A model generated the notes under the pieces. That model was not told the DNA's origin. It did no database searches and worked only from the letters and a program-made list of their open reading frames with translations. DNA of 64,000 nt, taken from the NCBI RefSeq assembly GCF_964340395.1, contig NC_135561.1:10773232-10837231 (forward strand), given 5' to 3'. Shown in pieces: positions 1 to 12,750 of the stretch. Numbering within the stretch: the stretch's first letter is position 1; every line of letters begins with the position of its first letter. Origin of the DNA: Glandiceps talaboti. Lineage: Eukaryota; Hemichordata; Enteropneusta; Spengelidae. Position numbers and translations under genes: made by a program.

Positions 1-111
1 AATGATAAGTACATGTAGTATGACTTCATACAAGTGTACAGTGTGTAGTAGGAATATTAATTATAGCACAAATGATGTGCTCTACACCCGGCAGCAAATA
101 TTGGAAATTTA

Positions 112-215
112 CCTGTCTGTCTGTCTGTGTTTTTCTTTCTGTCAGTGTCAGTGTCAGTGTGAGTGTGTCTGTGTCTGTCTGTGCCTGTGTCTGTCTGTCT
201 GTCTGTCTGTCTGTT
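112..215. repeat. (TGTC/TGTG)n simple repeat
   Basis: Alternating TGTC, TGTCAG and TGTG units form an imperfect microsatellite. The two short overlapping open frames here (Cys/Val/Ser-rich) are by-products of the repeat. Confidence 0.9.
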
Positions 216-2168
216 GATGGAATGGTCTTTAATAAAGCTGTAAGTCTTTCATTTAGATTTATGTTACATACTGTGTGATTGTCGTACCAATTGTGTGTTA
301 GTGTAAATCCAGCTGGGGGTGGGGGGGGGGGGTTAACATTGTTATTTAATATATATTAAATACTACTACCCTAGTATGCATGTGCACCAGTGCAAAAATG
401 TCTGGTACATTTGTACTAATTGTCAATATTTCTGTGGTTTTTGTTTTTGTTAAGGTCAAAGTAGGTATAAATCTGTCTGACACCTTGAGGTATTTACTGG
501 CAGTTCCCCAACAAAGTTACTGTACAAGGCATTGAACTCAATGTATTAGTATGCAAATGCAACCTGATTTACCCCTTAGTTCACTGTTCCCAAACCTTAG
601 TAAAATTACTAATAGTGGACAAAAATCCATTATTGATCATATGGATATCAAAGTTTATCGTTTTAAAAAGATGTTTAGTTTCTTTGTTTTTTCAGTATGA
701 CTTGTGTTAGTGTACAACTATATATTTGAAGTGGGATGTGCTGCTTTATAAATCTATTGTAAAGAAATAACATGTTGTAGGGTTTGTGTTAATGACTTTT
801 CTGGGTTTCTGAAGCATAAAGAAATGCAGTAAAGATAAACCTAACTTTGCCTTTGTTCACCTTTAAAAGTCTTGTAAATATACTATCTCAACTCAATACA
901 TTCCAAAATAATCACCAAACTTTTTTTTAGTTAATTTGCAGATGCATAACAAAACTCCATGACTCATAAGTGCTAGTGTAGATATAAAATTAAGTACTTG
1001 TGCTTGTGGTATTTTCTGTTGCAACATACTTTCACTCACCACATCTCTGGAAATATGGCTGTAGAAAACACTTGTGCAAATACTTTTGAAAATGTCATAC
1101 TCATGCTTCATAACTGGAGGTCAGTGAGATAAATTAGATGTTGTTGAGAATGACATAATTATACCAGTGATATTAATATCAAAGTAAAATTGGGGGGAAA
1201 TATTATAATGGTAATTTTGAACGTTTTGACTCATTTCGAATATAGCAGAGCCAGTGACGTAGACTCATGTTGTTATGACATAGATGTACGTTGTCGTGAA
1301 TGACCAGAGTATACATTCCATAATTTTGGCTTAATATGCATGATGTATTATATTATAATACTCTGTATTGAATGATGGGAAAACTCCCTGTGTCACTGAC
1401 TGCACAGATACTGACTACATAACAATACATTAAATTTTATAAAATGCCCCAAAAAGTTATCAAATTTCATGTCAATATATACCTTTATATACAGTGTTTG
1501 TGGATATAGTTTCTACTCGTATTGCTCTTTGACATTTTTAGAATCAAACTATTGTATATCTAGTAAGGAAACATATTGGCTTGAATGCAGTGTACCACAT
1601 GTACATGCACAAATGTACTGTGCAACAGATTGTCAATTTATCTAACATACACGTCAACATCTGTTACCAAGACTGAGTACCTTTTGTAGCACGGAACAAG
1701 GTTCTCATTTCAAGAGACTTTCTCATCATAATTTTCATTCCATACTTTTATCAATTGCTTTATTTATTTCATCTCAGTTTTGAAATTAAGTACATAAATA
1801 TGCATCATATACCAAGCAAAAAAGATAAAATAGGAGTTGTTATGAGATAAGATAACATCACACAGTAATAGCAAAAAGAGGAGAGAGTTGGGAGAAATAA
1901 AACAGTTACTAGACTATTGGAACTTTGGCGACTATTGATGCCGTTGTGTCTAAAAGATTACTTTGGGCTTTTGGGGTGTGATACAGCTCGTAACACTCAA
2001 CTAAATGATATTTGCATAATTTGCCACTGTGACAATTAATTGTTCACAATATCAATATGAAGGGTGAAAGTGCACTTTTTCGATTGCTTTAATCATCAAC
2101 CCAGTGTCTCTTGATGTTCAATCAGTCTGTAATTTTAGCAGAGCAATTAAGACAAGTAAATAGTCGAT

Positions 2169-2187
2169 GGGGGGGGGGGGGGGGGGG
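2169..2187 (+). repeat. poly-G run
   Basis: An uninterrupted run of about 19 G. Similar runs occur near 20388-20404, 36021-36045 and 61541-61553, and C-runs near 36940, 42850, 49607, 51091 and 54702. They may form quadruplexes and their lengths are probably unreliable. Confidence 0.8.
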
Positions 2188-3635
2188 CAGCTGGCTAAAT
2201 GACTTAGAAACATGGTAGATTGTACAAGGTAACAAAACCACTACATCAGATGTACATTTGAAATCAAGCTACTAGATTGTCATTGGATAACAGTTTTGGT
2301 TGAGTTGGACAAAATTATGAATAGTTCCTAGTCTTTTACTGTAACTGATAACAGCAAGAAGCATATTATGTACATCACTTGATTCAAAGGTTCCTCTTTC
2401 TAAATCTGGCAATGGTTGACAGCTGCCACAAGGTATGAAGTCAAACAATCACATGCCTGTAACAACTGCATATTTGCATTACTATACTATGCTTACAAAA
2501 GCTGTCATTTACATGGCAAGACTTGGGTTTAGACTGAAAGACTGCCACATTTTACTAAACAAAGTCCTTTTATATTCAATTGTGTAGTATTTTGAGATGA
2601 ACGTCACTAGTAGTAATACACATTAAGATGAATTTTGATTCAAAATAGAACAGAATTCGAATTGTGATATTTTTCTTTGCTCAGCTGTAAATTTATTGTA
2701 TGGTATCATACATGTACAGGTGTGTAGAGCTGATTTTCTGTTCTTATTACATTATTTACAGTTAAACTTATTGAACATTTTTACTCAGAAATTGCAAATA
2801 TGAATTCTGTATTATATACATGGATGCATCTGGTATGACACATAAATGTAGATTTGTTAATTTCATCACAACATCTTCTAATTTTATTCTCTAAGAAATA
2901 TTTGATGTCATATTTGGTCAAAATTATAATTCCATATATTGGTCATCAAATTTGACTTTCAAATAACACATAGACTGGTGCATATGGACAATTTTGTTGT
3001 AAAGCTGAGGGTTGGGATGAATTCTATGGGAGTTTATTTTTGGGTATTTTGTCAAACAAAAACAACCACAATTGATGACATTGTGTTTTAACAGCTGTCT
3101 TTGGACATTGTAGAAAAATCTCTCAATTGAAATCAAAGTTATAATAACAATCACTGTTATAGAGGGAATAGGCAGTTAAATGATTTTTTCATTTAGTTGA
3201 TATAATTATCTTTTTTGTTTGAAGATGATCTGCACATTTAACTTTTTTTTAAAAACATTTGGTGTAGAATAGTACAAATGACAATCAAGTGTGTACTTTT
3301 TCAAAAAAAATATCATGAGAACAACTATTTAGTCATGATTGTGCACAATTTTTACTTGTAGTTGATAAAGAGGCTAAAAGAAAGTTCAAAATTTACTATG
3401 TGGACCTGAAGTGATAGGTGAGTGTTGAATGTACAATGCTAACATTATCAGAACAACTATTTCTCCAAGATTGTGCAAAATTTAAAGTAGTCGTATCCTT
3501 TCACCTCATAGAGTTTTAATAAAGATTCAGAGAAAAGTATATATCACATTACCTTGGCTGAGTTACTTTACCTATTTACATATTTAACCAATATTATAGT
3601 ATTTATACTTTTTTATATATGAAAGGAATGCACCA

Positions 3636-3891
3636 AATAGGGAACTTGCAATCCAAACTGAGCATGCTCAGATGCAAAGGACTATGGGATTATCTGTGGT
3701 TATCGTAATAACTTATCTTGAGCTACCAATCAATAAAATAAACCTCCAACACTGGTCAGGGTAAATATGAATTGATTATTGGTGGTTATAAACAATGTAA
3801 CAATATTGTTCACAATAATAATTGATTAGCATTTATTACCATATTTCCCATAATGCAACATTCAACATGGCAGGTTTGTAAGTCCCCTATT
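3636..3891 (+). mobile_element. MITE-like element, GGGAACTTGC family, copy 1
   Basis: A segment of about 255 bp with imperfect terminal inverted repeats: the left end reads AATAGGGAACTTGCAATCC and the right end, inverted, reads CAATAGGGGACTTACAAACC. It has no coding capacity. An inverted, diverged second copy lies at 47600-47838 in ALDH8A1 intron 1; both contain an internal TGAGCRTGCTCA palindrome. Dispersal of a non-coding inverted-repeat unit suggests a non-autonomous DNA transposon; the superfamily is unknown and no clean target-site duplication is seen. Confidence 0.7.
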
Positions 3892-4182
3892 GATCACTTA
3901 CAGAACACACACACACACAAAATAATCATAATACAGAGAGTTCTCAATTTGACAGAGTGTTGGCAACCTTGCTTCGCTATGTTTCATATTTTGTTCTATG
4001 GTAAATCTCAAATTAACTTTTTAGCATTATAAGTATGTAAAAGCTATTTTTCTAACACCCTATATTTATGAATGGACATTTTGCCAATTAAGAATTTAGT
4101 TTAAAAGTATTTGTTAGTTTCAGATGTCATTTTCCAATATTTTATACTTTATTTCATTACTATTATTATGTAGGCCCTGATA

Positions 4183-4567
4183 AGACCTAAAAAATAGTAT
4201 GGTTCCATTTACCCGACCCCCACCTAGTTTTTCACTGCTGGCCCTAAACATGTTTTTTACGTATTCGAGAAAAAAAAGAATAAAATCGCAAAACTTGTGA
4301 AGTCTTGCAAGAAATAGTGGATGCGGAAACTGACACCAACTTAAAAAGACAATACAAAACTGTTCTTCCAGTATGTAATGGCTGTACATCTGATGAGAAG
4401 AAACCAATAACACAGAGAGCATATGGAACATAACGGAAAACATAACTACCTGAACTAGACACTCACACGTGAAAACAAATGTATTTAAAAATAGAATTAA
4501 AAACTCTACCTACCCCACTTCTTCTAAAATTGAGCTTAATTTAGGAACCACACAGTTTTTTAGGTCT
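4183..4567 (+). mobile_element. MITE-like element, AGACCTAAAAAA family, copy 1
   Basis: A 385-bp non-coding element bounded by AGACCTAAAAAA and its inverse TTTTTTAGGTCT, with GGTTCC/GGAACC just inside. Two further copies lie at 5535-5944 and 30368-30733, the latter inside a zinc-transporter intron. All share the interior block around AGTGGATGCGGAAACTGACA. The copies are clearly diverged, so the family is not very young. Weak open frames on the minus strand are probably incidental. Confidence 0.8.
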
Positions 4568-5379
4568 ACAGGGACATGGTATTAAAAAATGATTGGTGGT
4601 TGTTACATATTGAGGTATAAATGAAATACTTCCTTGTATAGCATACAATTACTGAGTAAAAAGAAATTAGTTATTTGTTATTTTTATTGAGTTGCAATTA
4701 CCCTGCTCCTTTTATAAGCAACTTATATGACACCCACATCCAAAATTAAAATACAAAACATATTTAATACAGAAATATATGAATTTTAATAACACAAATA
4801 ATGAAATGTCATACACAACATAATAACTAGGATATAAAAACAAAAATTAGATAATAAGTACAATAACTGTGGAGTGTGAATTAGAAGCTGTAACTTATAC
4901 TTATAGTTTTGTTAAAGGGATGAGGTGTGACAGGAAATACGAAAAGTATTATATAAATAAAATATTGCATAACCATTGTAGGGGTGTGCTAATCCCTCTT
5001 TCAAACACTTAGTTAACATTTTTAAAATGTACATGTATTGTATTAAACCCCACTTCCATAAGTAGAATAATATATGGTAAGATTTAAGGAAACATGCAAT
5101 TTAAAAAAACTAACCTTTATTCTTAACCATATTACATTCATTTGATACTGATTGATAACGCTTCAACTTTGCGAATTCAATGTAGGACTTTTCAATCCTC
5201 TCTGGCATTCAGTAATACTACAGTGAGTTAAAAAAAAAAATACAATTTACAATGTATAATGAACAGCAGGCAGTCAACCCTGTTCAAACTATGGACGTTT
5301 AATCCCCTGAGAAATGTGACTGTTGTCAGACAATATTTCAATTCATTTTCAGAGAAGATATGCTATAATGTTATAATCA

Positions 5380-5534
5380 TCATCGCCATTGCCACCACCA
5401 CCACCACCACCACCATTATCATCATTGTTGTTGCTGTCGTCCTCATCATCATGATCATGATCATCATCATTGCCACCACTACCACCACCACCATCATTGT
5501 CACCGCAATAATCATCATCATCATCATCATCATC
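5380..5534. repeat. (ACC)n/(ATC)n trinucleotide repeat
   Basis: Blocks of CCA and ATC triplets give low-complexity open frames (Thr/Ile on plus, Met/Val on minus). A MITE copy is inserted at its right end. Confidence 0.9.
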
Positions 5535-5944
5535 AGGTCTAAAAAAATTGTTTGGTTCTGGTTACCTGACCCCACCTAGTTTTTCACTGCCGACCCTAAA
5601 AAATTGTTTACCTATTCGTAAAATAATAAAATAAAATCATGAAATTTGTGAAGTCTCGTAAGAAATAGTGGATGCGGAAACTGACATCAATCATAGACCC
5701 TGTTGGTGGAGAGGGTCTATGTATCAACTTAAAAAGACAATACAAAACTGTTCTTCCAGTATGTAATGGTTGTACATATGATGGGAAGAAACCAATAACA
5801 CAGGGACCATTTGGAAAACAACAGAAAACATAACTAGACACTCACACATACAAAGAAAATTTTTAATTTTAAAGAATCTTCAATGTACCTACCCCACCTA
5901 TTCTAAAATTGAGTGTTATCGGAACTATGACATTTTTTTAGGCC
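5535..5944 (+). mobile_element. MITE-like element, AGACCTAAAAAA family, copy 2
   Basis: Second copy of the family at 4183-4567, with ends AGGTCTAAAAAAA and TTTTTTTAGGCCT. It is flanked by CATCATC on both sides, which could be a target-site duplication but is confounded by the ATC repeat it sits in. It carries a short hairpin insertion at about 5690-5723 that the other copies lack. Confidence 0.75.
5692..5721. repeat. short hairpin insertion inside MITE
   Basis: Two 10-bp arms, CATAGACCCT and AGGGTCTATG, are perfectly inverted around a 10-nt loop, and the flanks show ATCA on both sides. Copies at 4183 and 30368 lack this segment, so it was inserted secondarily. Confidence 0.7.
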
Positions 5945-6789
5945 TCATCATCTCTTAACTACTGTTACTAACTTATTAATCTTTTTCTTTCCCCACATAA
6001 ATGAAAATATTTCACAATCCATATTAGATGGCAAATCAATTTCATATTGTCAGTTTATGTCAGGTTTCTTTAGAATGATTCCCATCCCCATTCCCCTTCG
6101 TATTTCTGCTGAATGGTCATGATATGCAAAACATTAATATAACTATATGGGAATTAAAACCTTCTGGTTAGCTAATAATGTGTGCTTATTACAGACTAAA
6201 ATATCACACGTTTGAAGGTATTTGAAGTGATTTTCAGAAAGCTGAAAGTTTCATAAGATAGCTGACATACAACGTACATGTATGTGTTGTGTATAACTTT
6301 ATTAAGAACAACTTCAGATGGATTTAGCCCTATTAACCATATTGTACGAAGGTTGCAAGTTTGCAACATACATACACAAGTTTGTAGACAGCTTGTAGGG
6401 TCTAGTTGAAGAGATAGCATACAGTATAATTTCCTTGAAGAAACAGATGGCTGAAGTTTCCAAAATAAGAAAAGTTTAAGAAAAGTATTTGTCCCAATAA
6501 AAAGTAACAGAGGAAATTTGAGTTTTTCTTGACAATTGCCCCATGATAGTTGACGAATCTCAGAGAGAGTATGAATGTTTCGAAAGTTTCATTAGAGGGA
6601 AGTGAAGCTGATGACAATGGTGCATGACTAATCATGTTTTTACAGCTTTATGACATGCCCCTAAAGGGGTAATAAGTAAAATGACTTGACTACATTAAAC
6701 TTGCATGTGGTCATACTCAATGACTCATGAAAGAGACAAAAAGATGTCTGCATAATTCATACCTAGTTATAATTTCATGGGGTTATAAA

Positions 6790-8070
6790 CCTTATATGTT
6801 ACGATATGAATTGCATACGTAATGGTCTGAACATAACAATTGTTTTTATGCAAGAATGAAAAAGAATTGTAGAAAAAAAATTTTGTAGTAATTTTTAAAA
6901 TAAATGTGATCCATAAAGGAATTAAAAGAATTACGTAAAAATGACATACACATTACTTGATGAATTGCATACATAATGGTCTGAACATAATTGGTTTTTT
7001 GCATGAACAAAAAATGAAAATTTTGGAATATTTTTTTTTGCAATGGATGAATTTTATAAAAATTGTTATTCCTAAAGGAAATGAATGAATAATTATGTAA
7101 ATATAATATACATTATAAACCATACTTGATGAATTGCATACATAATGGTCTGAACATAATTGTTTTTTGAGGAATGAGAAATGAAAATTTTGATAATTTT
7201 TTGCAATGGATAAATAATATGATCCTTATTGTATAAAGGAGATAAAAAAACAATTATGTAAATAAAACACTTTTCCAGCAAATCTTACTATATGAATTGC
7301 ATACATAATGATGAAGATAATATAATATTTAATTAACATTTTTCAGTTATGGATGAATTTTATTTTAAAAAATATCCTTGAAATGAATAAATGAAGAATG
7401 AAGTAATATAACACTTTTTCAGCTAACCTAATTAATATGTGTAATGGACTGAATACTAATATTATACTTATTTTGCAAAGGTGAAATTTTTTGACAATCC
7501 TGATTGTCTTATCTTTAAAGGGAATAAATGAATATTATGTTATGTAACACTTTTCCAGCAAACGTTACTAACCAATATGTGTACCGGAGTGAACATAACT
7601 AAAAAAATTGTTATTTTGCAAGGATGAATTTTTTTTTTACTTTGACAGTCTGCAAATTAAAATTTTCATTAAAAGTTAGTTTCTGTTGATACATAGTGAT
7701 AATATCTACAATGAAATTAACACAATATTGAGTACATGTACATTTTACTGATGTGATGAAGGTTATAAAAACTTAACAGATCCTTAAAGGAAATAAATGA
7801 ATTTATAGAATCACACTTTTCCCACAATTCGTACTTTAGGATATAATATGCATAATAGACTAAACACAACAATACAATAGCTATGTTGTTTCTGTGAATA
7901 CATTAGCAGAATATCGTTTGTGCTATTTTGAATATATTTTACCAATGGATGGAGCTTATAAAAAACTGTTATTCAATCCCAAAATAAATTTCAATTAGTT
8001 TCCCTGATGGATGAAATTAATGAAAAGTGTGATCTTTGAAGAAAAGTTAATTAGTAGATAATATAACACT
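6790..8070. repeat. degenerate tandem array, about 140-170 bp unit (longer in the last interval)
   Basis: A module near TGAATTGCATACATAATGG, followed by an A/T-rich stretch, CCTAAAGGAAATGAATGAA and AACACTTTTCCAGC, recurs starting near 6805, 6959, 7131, 7291, 7435, 7573 and 7842. The copies decay rightward. The very AT-rich short minus-strand frames inside are by-products of the array. Confidence 0.75.
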
Positions 8071-11000
8071 TTTCCAAAAAATATCAAAATTCTTAATTTT
8101 CTTAATAAACTTGATGCAAAATTTGTGTCAGTGGAAAAGTAATATTTGTGTAAATGTAGGTACAGTAACATAGTTATATAAATTATGTAAATCAGTGGTT
8201 TAAAAAAAAGAATTTTCTTGAAATAGGGATGGATAGTCAATGTCCATTTTCTACTATAACTATTTCAAACAGCTTCATTATGTTTTAGATATTACAATGT
8301 TCATATTTGTTGTTCCCAACTGATAGATGTCAATAATAGTTAAAAAGAAATAGTTTCAAAAAAGTGATCATCTAAATATTTAACATTTTTCTCCATGACT
8401 TACACCATCACAGTATTCTTGTAACATACATGGAGGTTTAACATGATTCTTGGTGATTGTGTCAACATCAGCAAGAAGTTGCTGTAACACTTGTGCAGGG
8501 CCATTGAACAAATTTGTATGTCATTATTTGACCCAATACAGACATTTTCTACTTTAATTGAAAAATAGCTCTGTTCTGTGAATCGGTGTTAAAATTATAC
8601 TGTAAAGCTTATGTGCTTTCAAATGAACTTTGAACATTTACATTGTGGTACTTATATATTTGATTCACATCTTATGAATAAAGGGGTGAATGGCCCATAC
8701 TAGAATGCATAAAATGTGACACACAAAATGCCAAAGTTATGACAGGTTAACTCCTGTAAAAGAGTCACCATCTATTAATTAATTAGTAGCAAACATCTCT
8801 CTCTCTCATTCTTTTGCATATGGCAGGACATGAGTGTGTGTTGTACTTTATTTTAATAGGCTAATAACGTCAAAATGTCAGACAACATTGTGTTAGTGTC
8901 TATCCATCTGTCTATCAGTCTGTCTGTCTGTTGGTTTTGTAGTGTATACCCATCAAAAAAGGTGATGATATAGACGGTGAAAGGGCCATTGTGTCCCCCA
9001 TGAGAATACATGGCAATCATAAATAATTGCTATGCTGTTAATGAGGTCAGGACAGTATGAGTGTCGGTGTGCCTCATACCTTTTGATACTTCTTATATTT
9101 ATCATCATTTTACTCATTAACCATCTTCACTTTGTGATCGGAATCATTTGTCATACTTGACAGGGGTACATCTCTTGAATCCTTTACACGCTAAAACATT
9201 TTAAAGTATTCTGTTCATGCCAAATTTTCTTACCTTCCTTACTCATCGTTTTCCCTAAATTCATTAATATTAGATTTGAGGTGTATTTCATCAACTTTTT
9301 CTAGAATTTATCATACTTGATAGAGGTACGTCTCTTGAATCTTTTACATGTTATTTAAAGTATTCTGTTCATGCCAGAGTTTTCCCTAAGTTCATTAATA
9401 TTAAAGTTGAGGTGTATTTTGTCAATTGTTTCTAGAGTTATATTCACCTACGGTTTCATCCTAGAATTCATAAATATGAAACTTTTAATATCATCAAGTT
9501 TTCTGAGTATGCTATATTTGAATCAAGGTATTTCACTCATAATTTATTGAGATAAAAAAAACCTTCAGTTTCTTTTTGGAGACTCTCTGAAAATTATATA
9601 TTCCACATGCTTTTCGAGCTGAAGTTTATTGATATCACATTAATATTAAACATCAGGTACTTCGTTTGAACTTCTTTATAAAACTATAGAAGGCATGCAT
9701 TGACATTAACATCATGATACTAGAAAAGTCTGTATCTTATGTCAGTCTGTGCTACTTTAATATGTCATAATGTAATTTTTTTTCTCGAATTAGTCCAATT
9801 TCTTTCCAGAATTGATTAACCCATAAGCCAATGTACAATATGACAACTCACATTGATTCACATACCTGCTCCAATGGGTAGACATCATGCACTTGTCACA
9901 GTGTTTTTTTTTTTGGTTTTTTTTTATAAAAGTCTATTCCTGAAGAAGGTCTCTTGCGTGAGACTGAAAAGTTGGTGTAAATTCTAATAAAGAATGTAAT
10001 TTATCAGAAACTAGAGCTGATTCCTTCATACCCACTACCATATTGCTCTCAAGTCCTGTTTCTGTATACAACAACTGGTGTTTGTCTGTAGTTGGACTGA
10101 TACTTGTTCTGCTTAAGTTACAAACTCACAAGTTAATATGACTGTAGTGTCTCATCAGAATGCATGAATGTCAAACTTACATCATCAGATGAAACCTGCA
10201 CACCTATAGACATTCATTTAAGATTCACTTAAACAACACGCAGTGATAGAAATATATTAAAATGCAAGACCTGAAATTTTATGTTTTATTGAATACTTTA
10301 CAAGAAATAGATGAAACTAAACACGCCTATAGACATTCATCTAAACACACAGTACTAGAAGTTTTCAAATGAAAATTCATCAGATTGACCTACTTTTAAG
10401 ACATGTGATCTTACGGACACATAGACAGAGGGCGATACAAACTTCAAGCATCGATTATCCCATATTAGACTAGTGTGTCTCTAATATCAGGTGTTCTGAA
10501 TAGTGGGTCAATCTGTTGACAAAGACTGAAGTATGCAGTTGAAAATTTCAGGTACAATATTCAATTTTGTGTTTGGAACAAAAGTTCAATTCAATGCTGC
10601 ACAAGTAGAAGTTATTAAAATGCAAGCCCGGGCCTGAAATGTTATATTTCACATCATCAAATACTACAGGAAATAAATGAAACTGAACACACCTCTAGAC
10701 ATTCATCTAAATTCACTTAAACAACACACGGTTGATGCATGTGTACTTTTTATTGGCATAATGATGAAAGGCTTTGCACTGCTGCGTTACTCTCCTCCCA
10801 CGCGTATCATCCATTGATATTACTCATAGAGTAAACAGTTTACTGCATCACTTGGGAACATCTACAGTAGACAGGATGATCAAACAGATGTTGATAACTG
10901 TAATAAGAAATTTAGGCAAAGGTTAAACCCAGTAATGCATGAAGCAAAACGTCAGTACCTTCATCCAACCCGTCCAACATGATGTATCATCTCACTATAC

Positions 11001-11600
11001 AAATATTGTATCATTTTATTTCATATTTCTAATGGCATAATAATAATGAATGTATAATATCACTATTATTATTATGCCTGGATTACATTCTAATATAGTT
11101 TTAATGTAAATTTTAATATTCATCTATCATATTGGAGAGTATTTAATAATTGAATAGCTGCTGTTGGGAATTGAAGTAAGAATTGGAGATATAAAGCAAG
11201 ATAGATGAGGAATGTAAATGCCTCAAAAATGTTCAAATAGATATTGTTATTTTTATAGTTTTCGTCATCACTACTTCATTCTGTAATAGTGATATGCCAT
11301 GAATAATTTAGATAGAGTAATTATAAAAAAATAATTTCATCAATTTTAAAAACCAATTATGTTTCTTAAAATAAAAAATACTATGGGCTAAGGACGGCAC
11401 AGTAATTATTTCAGTATAAATGTTTAAAATAATTGTAAGAGTTGATAGTCAATATACTTTTGTATTTGAAATTGACATCTTTATGTTATTATACAGTAAA
11501 AATACAATAAATAATAAATAAAAAGTAAAATGATTTGCCCCCAGGAGGGTTTGCCCATTTCCTAGCTAAAATACATATGAAACAAATCGAAAACCGGAAT
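8071..11600. other. Intergenic stretch, repeats only
   Basis: No gene seen. A diverged tandem duplication of about 155 bp lies at 9150-9445, around CATACTTGAYAGRGGTACRT. Diverged repeats of a TAGACATTCAT module occur near 10205, 10327 and 10693. A short TCTGTCTGTC tract lies near 8920. Confidence 0.55.
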
Positions 11601-11619
11601 TAAATATGGACAGTATTAG

Positions 11620-12330
11620 CTTGATAATTTACTGCAAGGTGATAACATTCAAACTCATTGCCCCACAACATGCCTTTGAGTACAATAAAAATGTTAGACT
11701 GGATTCGCTTAAACAGAATTTATTGTTTGCATATCACCACAAGAGTCATTGCCCATTTACAAGAAAAATGATTTTAAAAAACATAAAAGAAAAGTTACAA
11801 ATAATTCACAATAGATTGTTTGTTAGGTTGAAATACATTGTTGTAGGTGGCATGCATGATGATAAAATTCAAACCCGTTGTCCCCACAACTTGCCATCGA
11901 GAACAGTAAAACTGAAATCCATTGTTTGTAGATCATCACTATAGACTCATTGTCTATTTATATGGAAAAACAATTTAACAAAAGCATACATTTGAGATCA
12001 GAGTTATTTATGATAAATAAAAAATGTATGTGAAAATACCTTGTGCGACTAAAGTGGAATGCATGATAATTCATTCAAACTCATTGCCCCCACAACTTGC
12101 CATTAAGAACAGTAAAACAGTTAGACTGAATTTCAATGTTCACCCATAAGACTTATTGTCCATTTGGAAAGAAAAATGATATAACAGAAACATACAAAGA
12201 AAGAAATGAGAGTTGTCCATGCTAAATAAAAAAAAAAAGATTTTGTTAGATTGAAATTTATTGTTCCAACTGGACTACATGATGATAAGATGGTGAATCA
12301 TTGCCCCAAGACTCATCACCTGTACGTATT
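11620..12330. repeat. degenerate tandem array, about 210 bp unit
   Basis: A module ATTCAAACTCATTGCCCC followed by ACAACTTGCC, AACAGTAAAA, a Ca/T-rich part and GAYTCATTGTCYATTTA recurs near 11645, 11863, 12072 and, weakly, 12285. The 112-codon open frame at 11606-11944 runs through two units and shows no protein-like features. Confidence 0.7.
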
Positions 12331-12589
12331 AATACATTTGAATTTAAGCTGAACTTGTTATCACACTAAATTTATAGTTTATATATATCACCCAAAACCC
12401 ATTTATAGAGAACATAATCTAATGAAAGTTTAACTCAATGAGATCAGATTCATTCACTTTGAATAAAAAATGTATGTTAGAGTGAAATATATAATTTTTG
12501 TTCATGCAGTCTAATAAATGTAGTATTTAGAGTCCTTCACTTTGAATGGTCATGACAAGAGTAAAATAACAAATCATAATTTCACTCAC

Positions 12590-12750
12590 ACTGGGTTGTT
12601 AATCTCCCCGGCTAAAACTTTCAGATGTTTGGTTCTGTTTAGATTTAGATGGGCAGTCTTTGCTTCATGATCAAAAGTCACCAACATGTACTCATTCTTT
12701 GCTGTTGTTGAATGAACTGTGGACGATGTCAACGAGGCCAACGTTAACAT
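12590..12750 (-). CDS. Candidate first exon with signal peptide, unknown protein
   Basis: Reading the minus strand from the ATG at 12750 gives 53 codons ending in a strong splice donor (exon ...CCAGT, intron GTGAGTG). The frame starts MLTLASLTSSTVHS, which together with the upstream in-frame hydrophobic residues resembles a secretory signal peptide, followed by a balanced, complex peptide containing EYMLVTFDHE and HLNLNRTKHL with an N-glycosylation-type NRT. Local GC and codon mix are more coding-like than the flanks. The open frame would stop two codons past the donor. I do not recognise the family and found no following exon; it could be a gene extending left, a relic, or chance. Confidence 0.35.

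Larger units (their letters stand above)
1..3635. other. Left-edge region without a recognisable gene
   Basis: No open frame longer than about 75 codons and no exon with recognisable homology was found on either strand. A tetranucleotide-type (TGTC)n tract lies near 112-215, an AATAAA at about 230 could belong to the 3' UTR of a gene to the left, and G-runs occur near 318-332 and 2169-2187. The rest is AT-rich unique sequence. Confidence 0.6.

Noticed and set aside
5259-5579. 106-codon Ile/Thr-rich frame and its antisense Met/Val frame
   Set aside because: Trinucleotide repeat running into a MITE end.
11606-11944. 112-codon plus-strand frame
   Set aside because: Spans two units of a degenerate tandem array; no conserved features.
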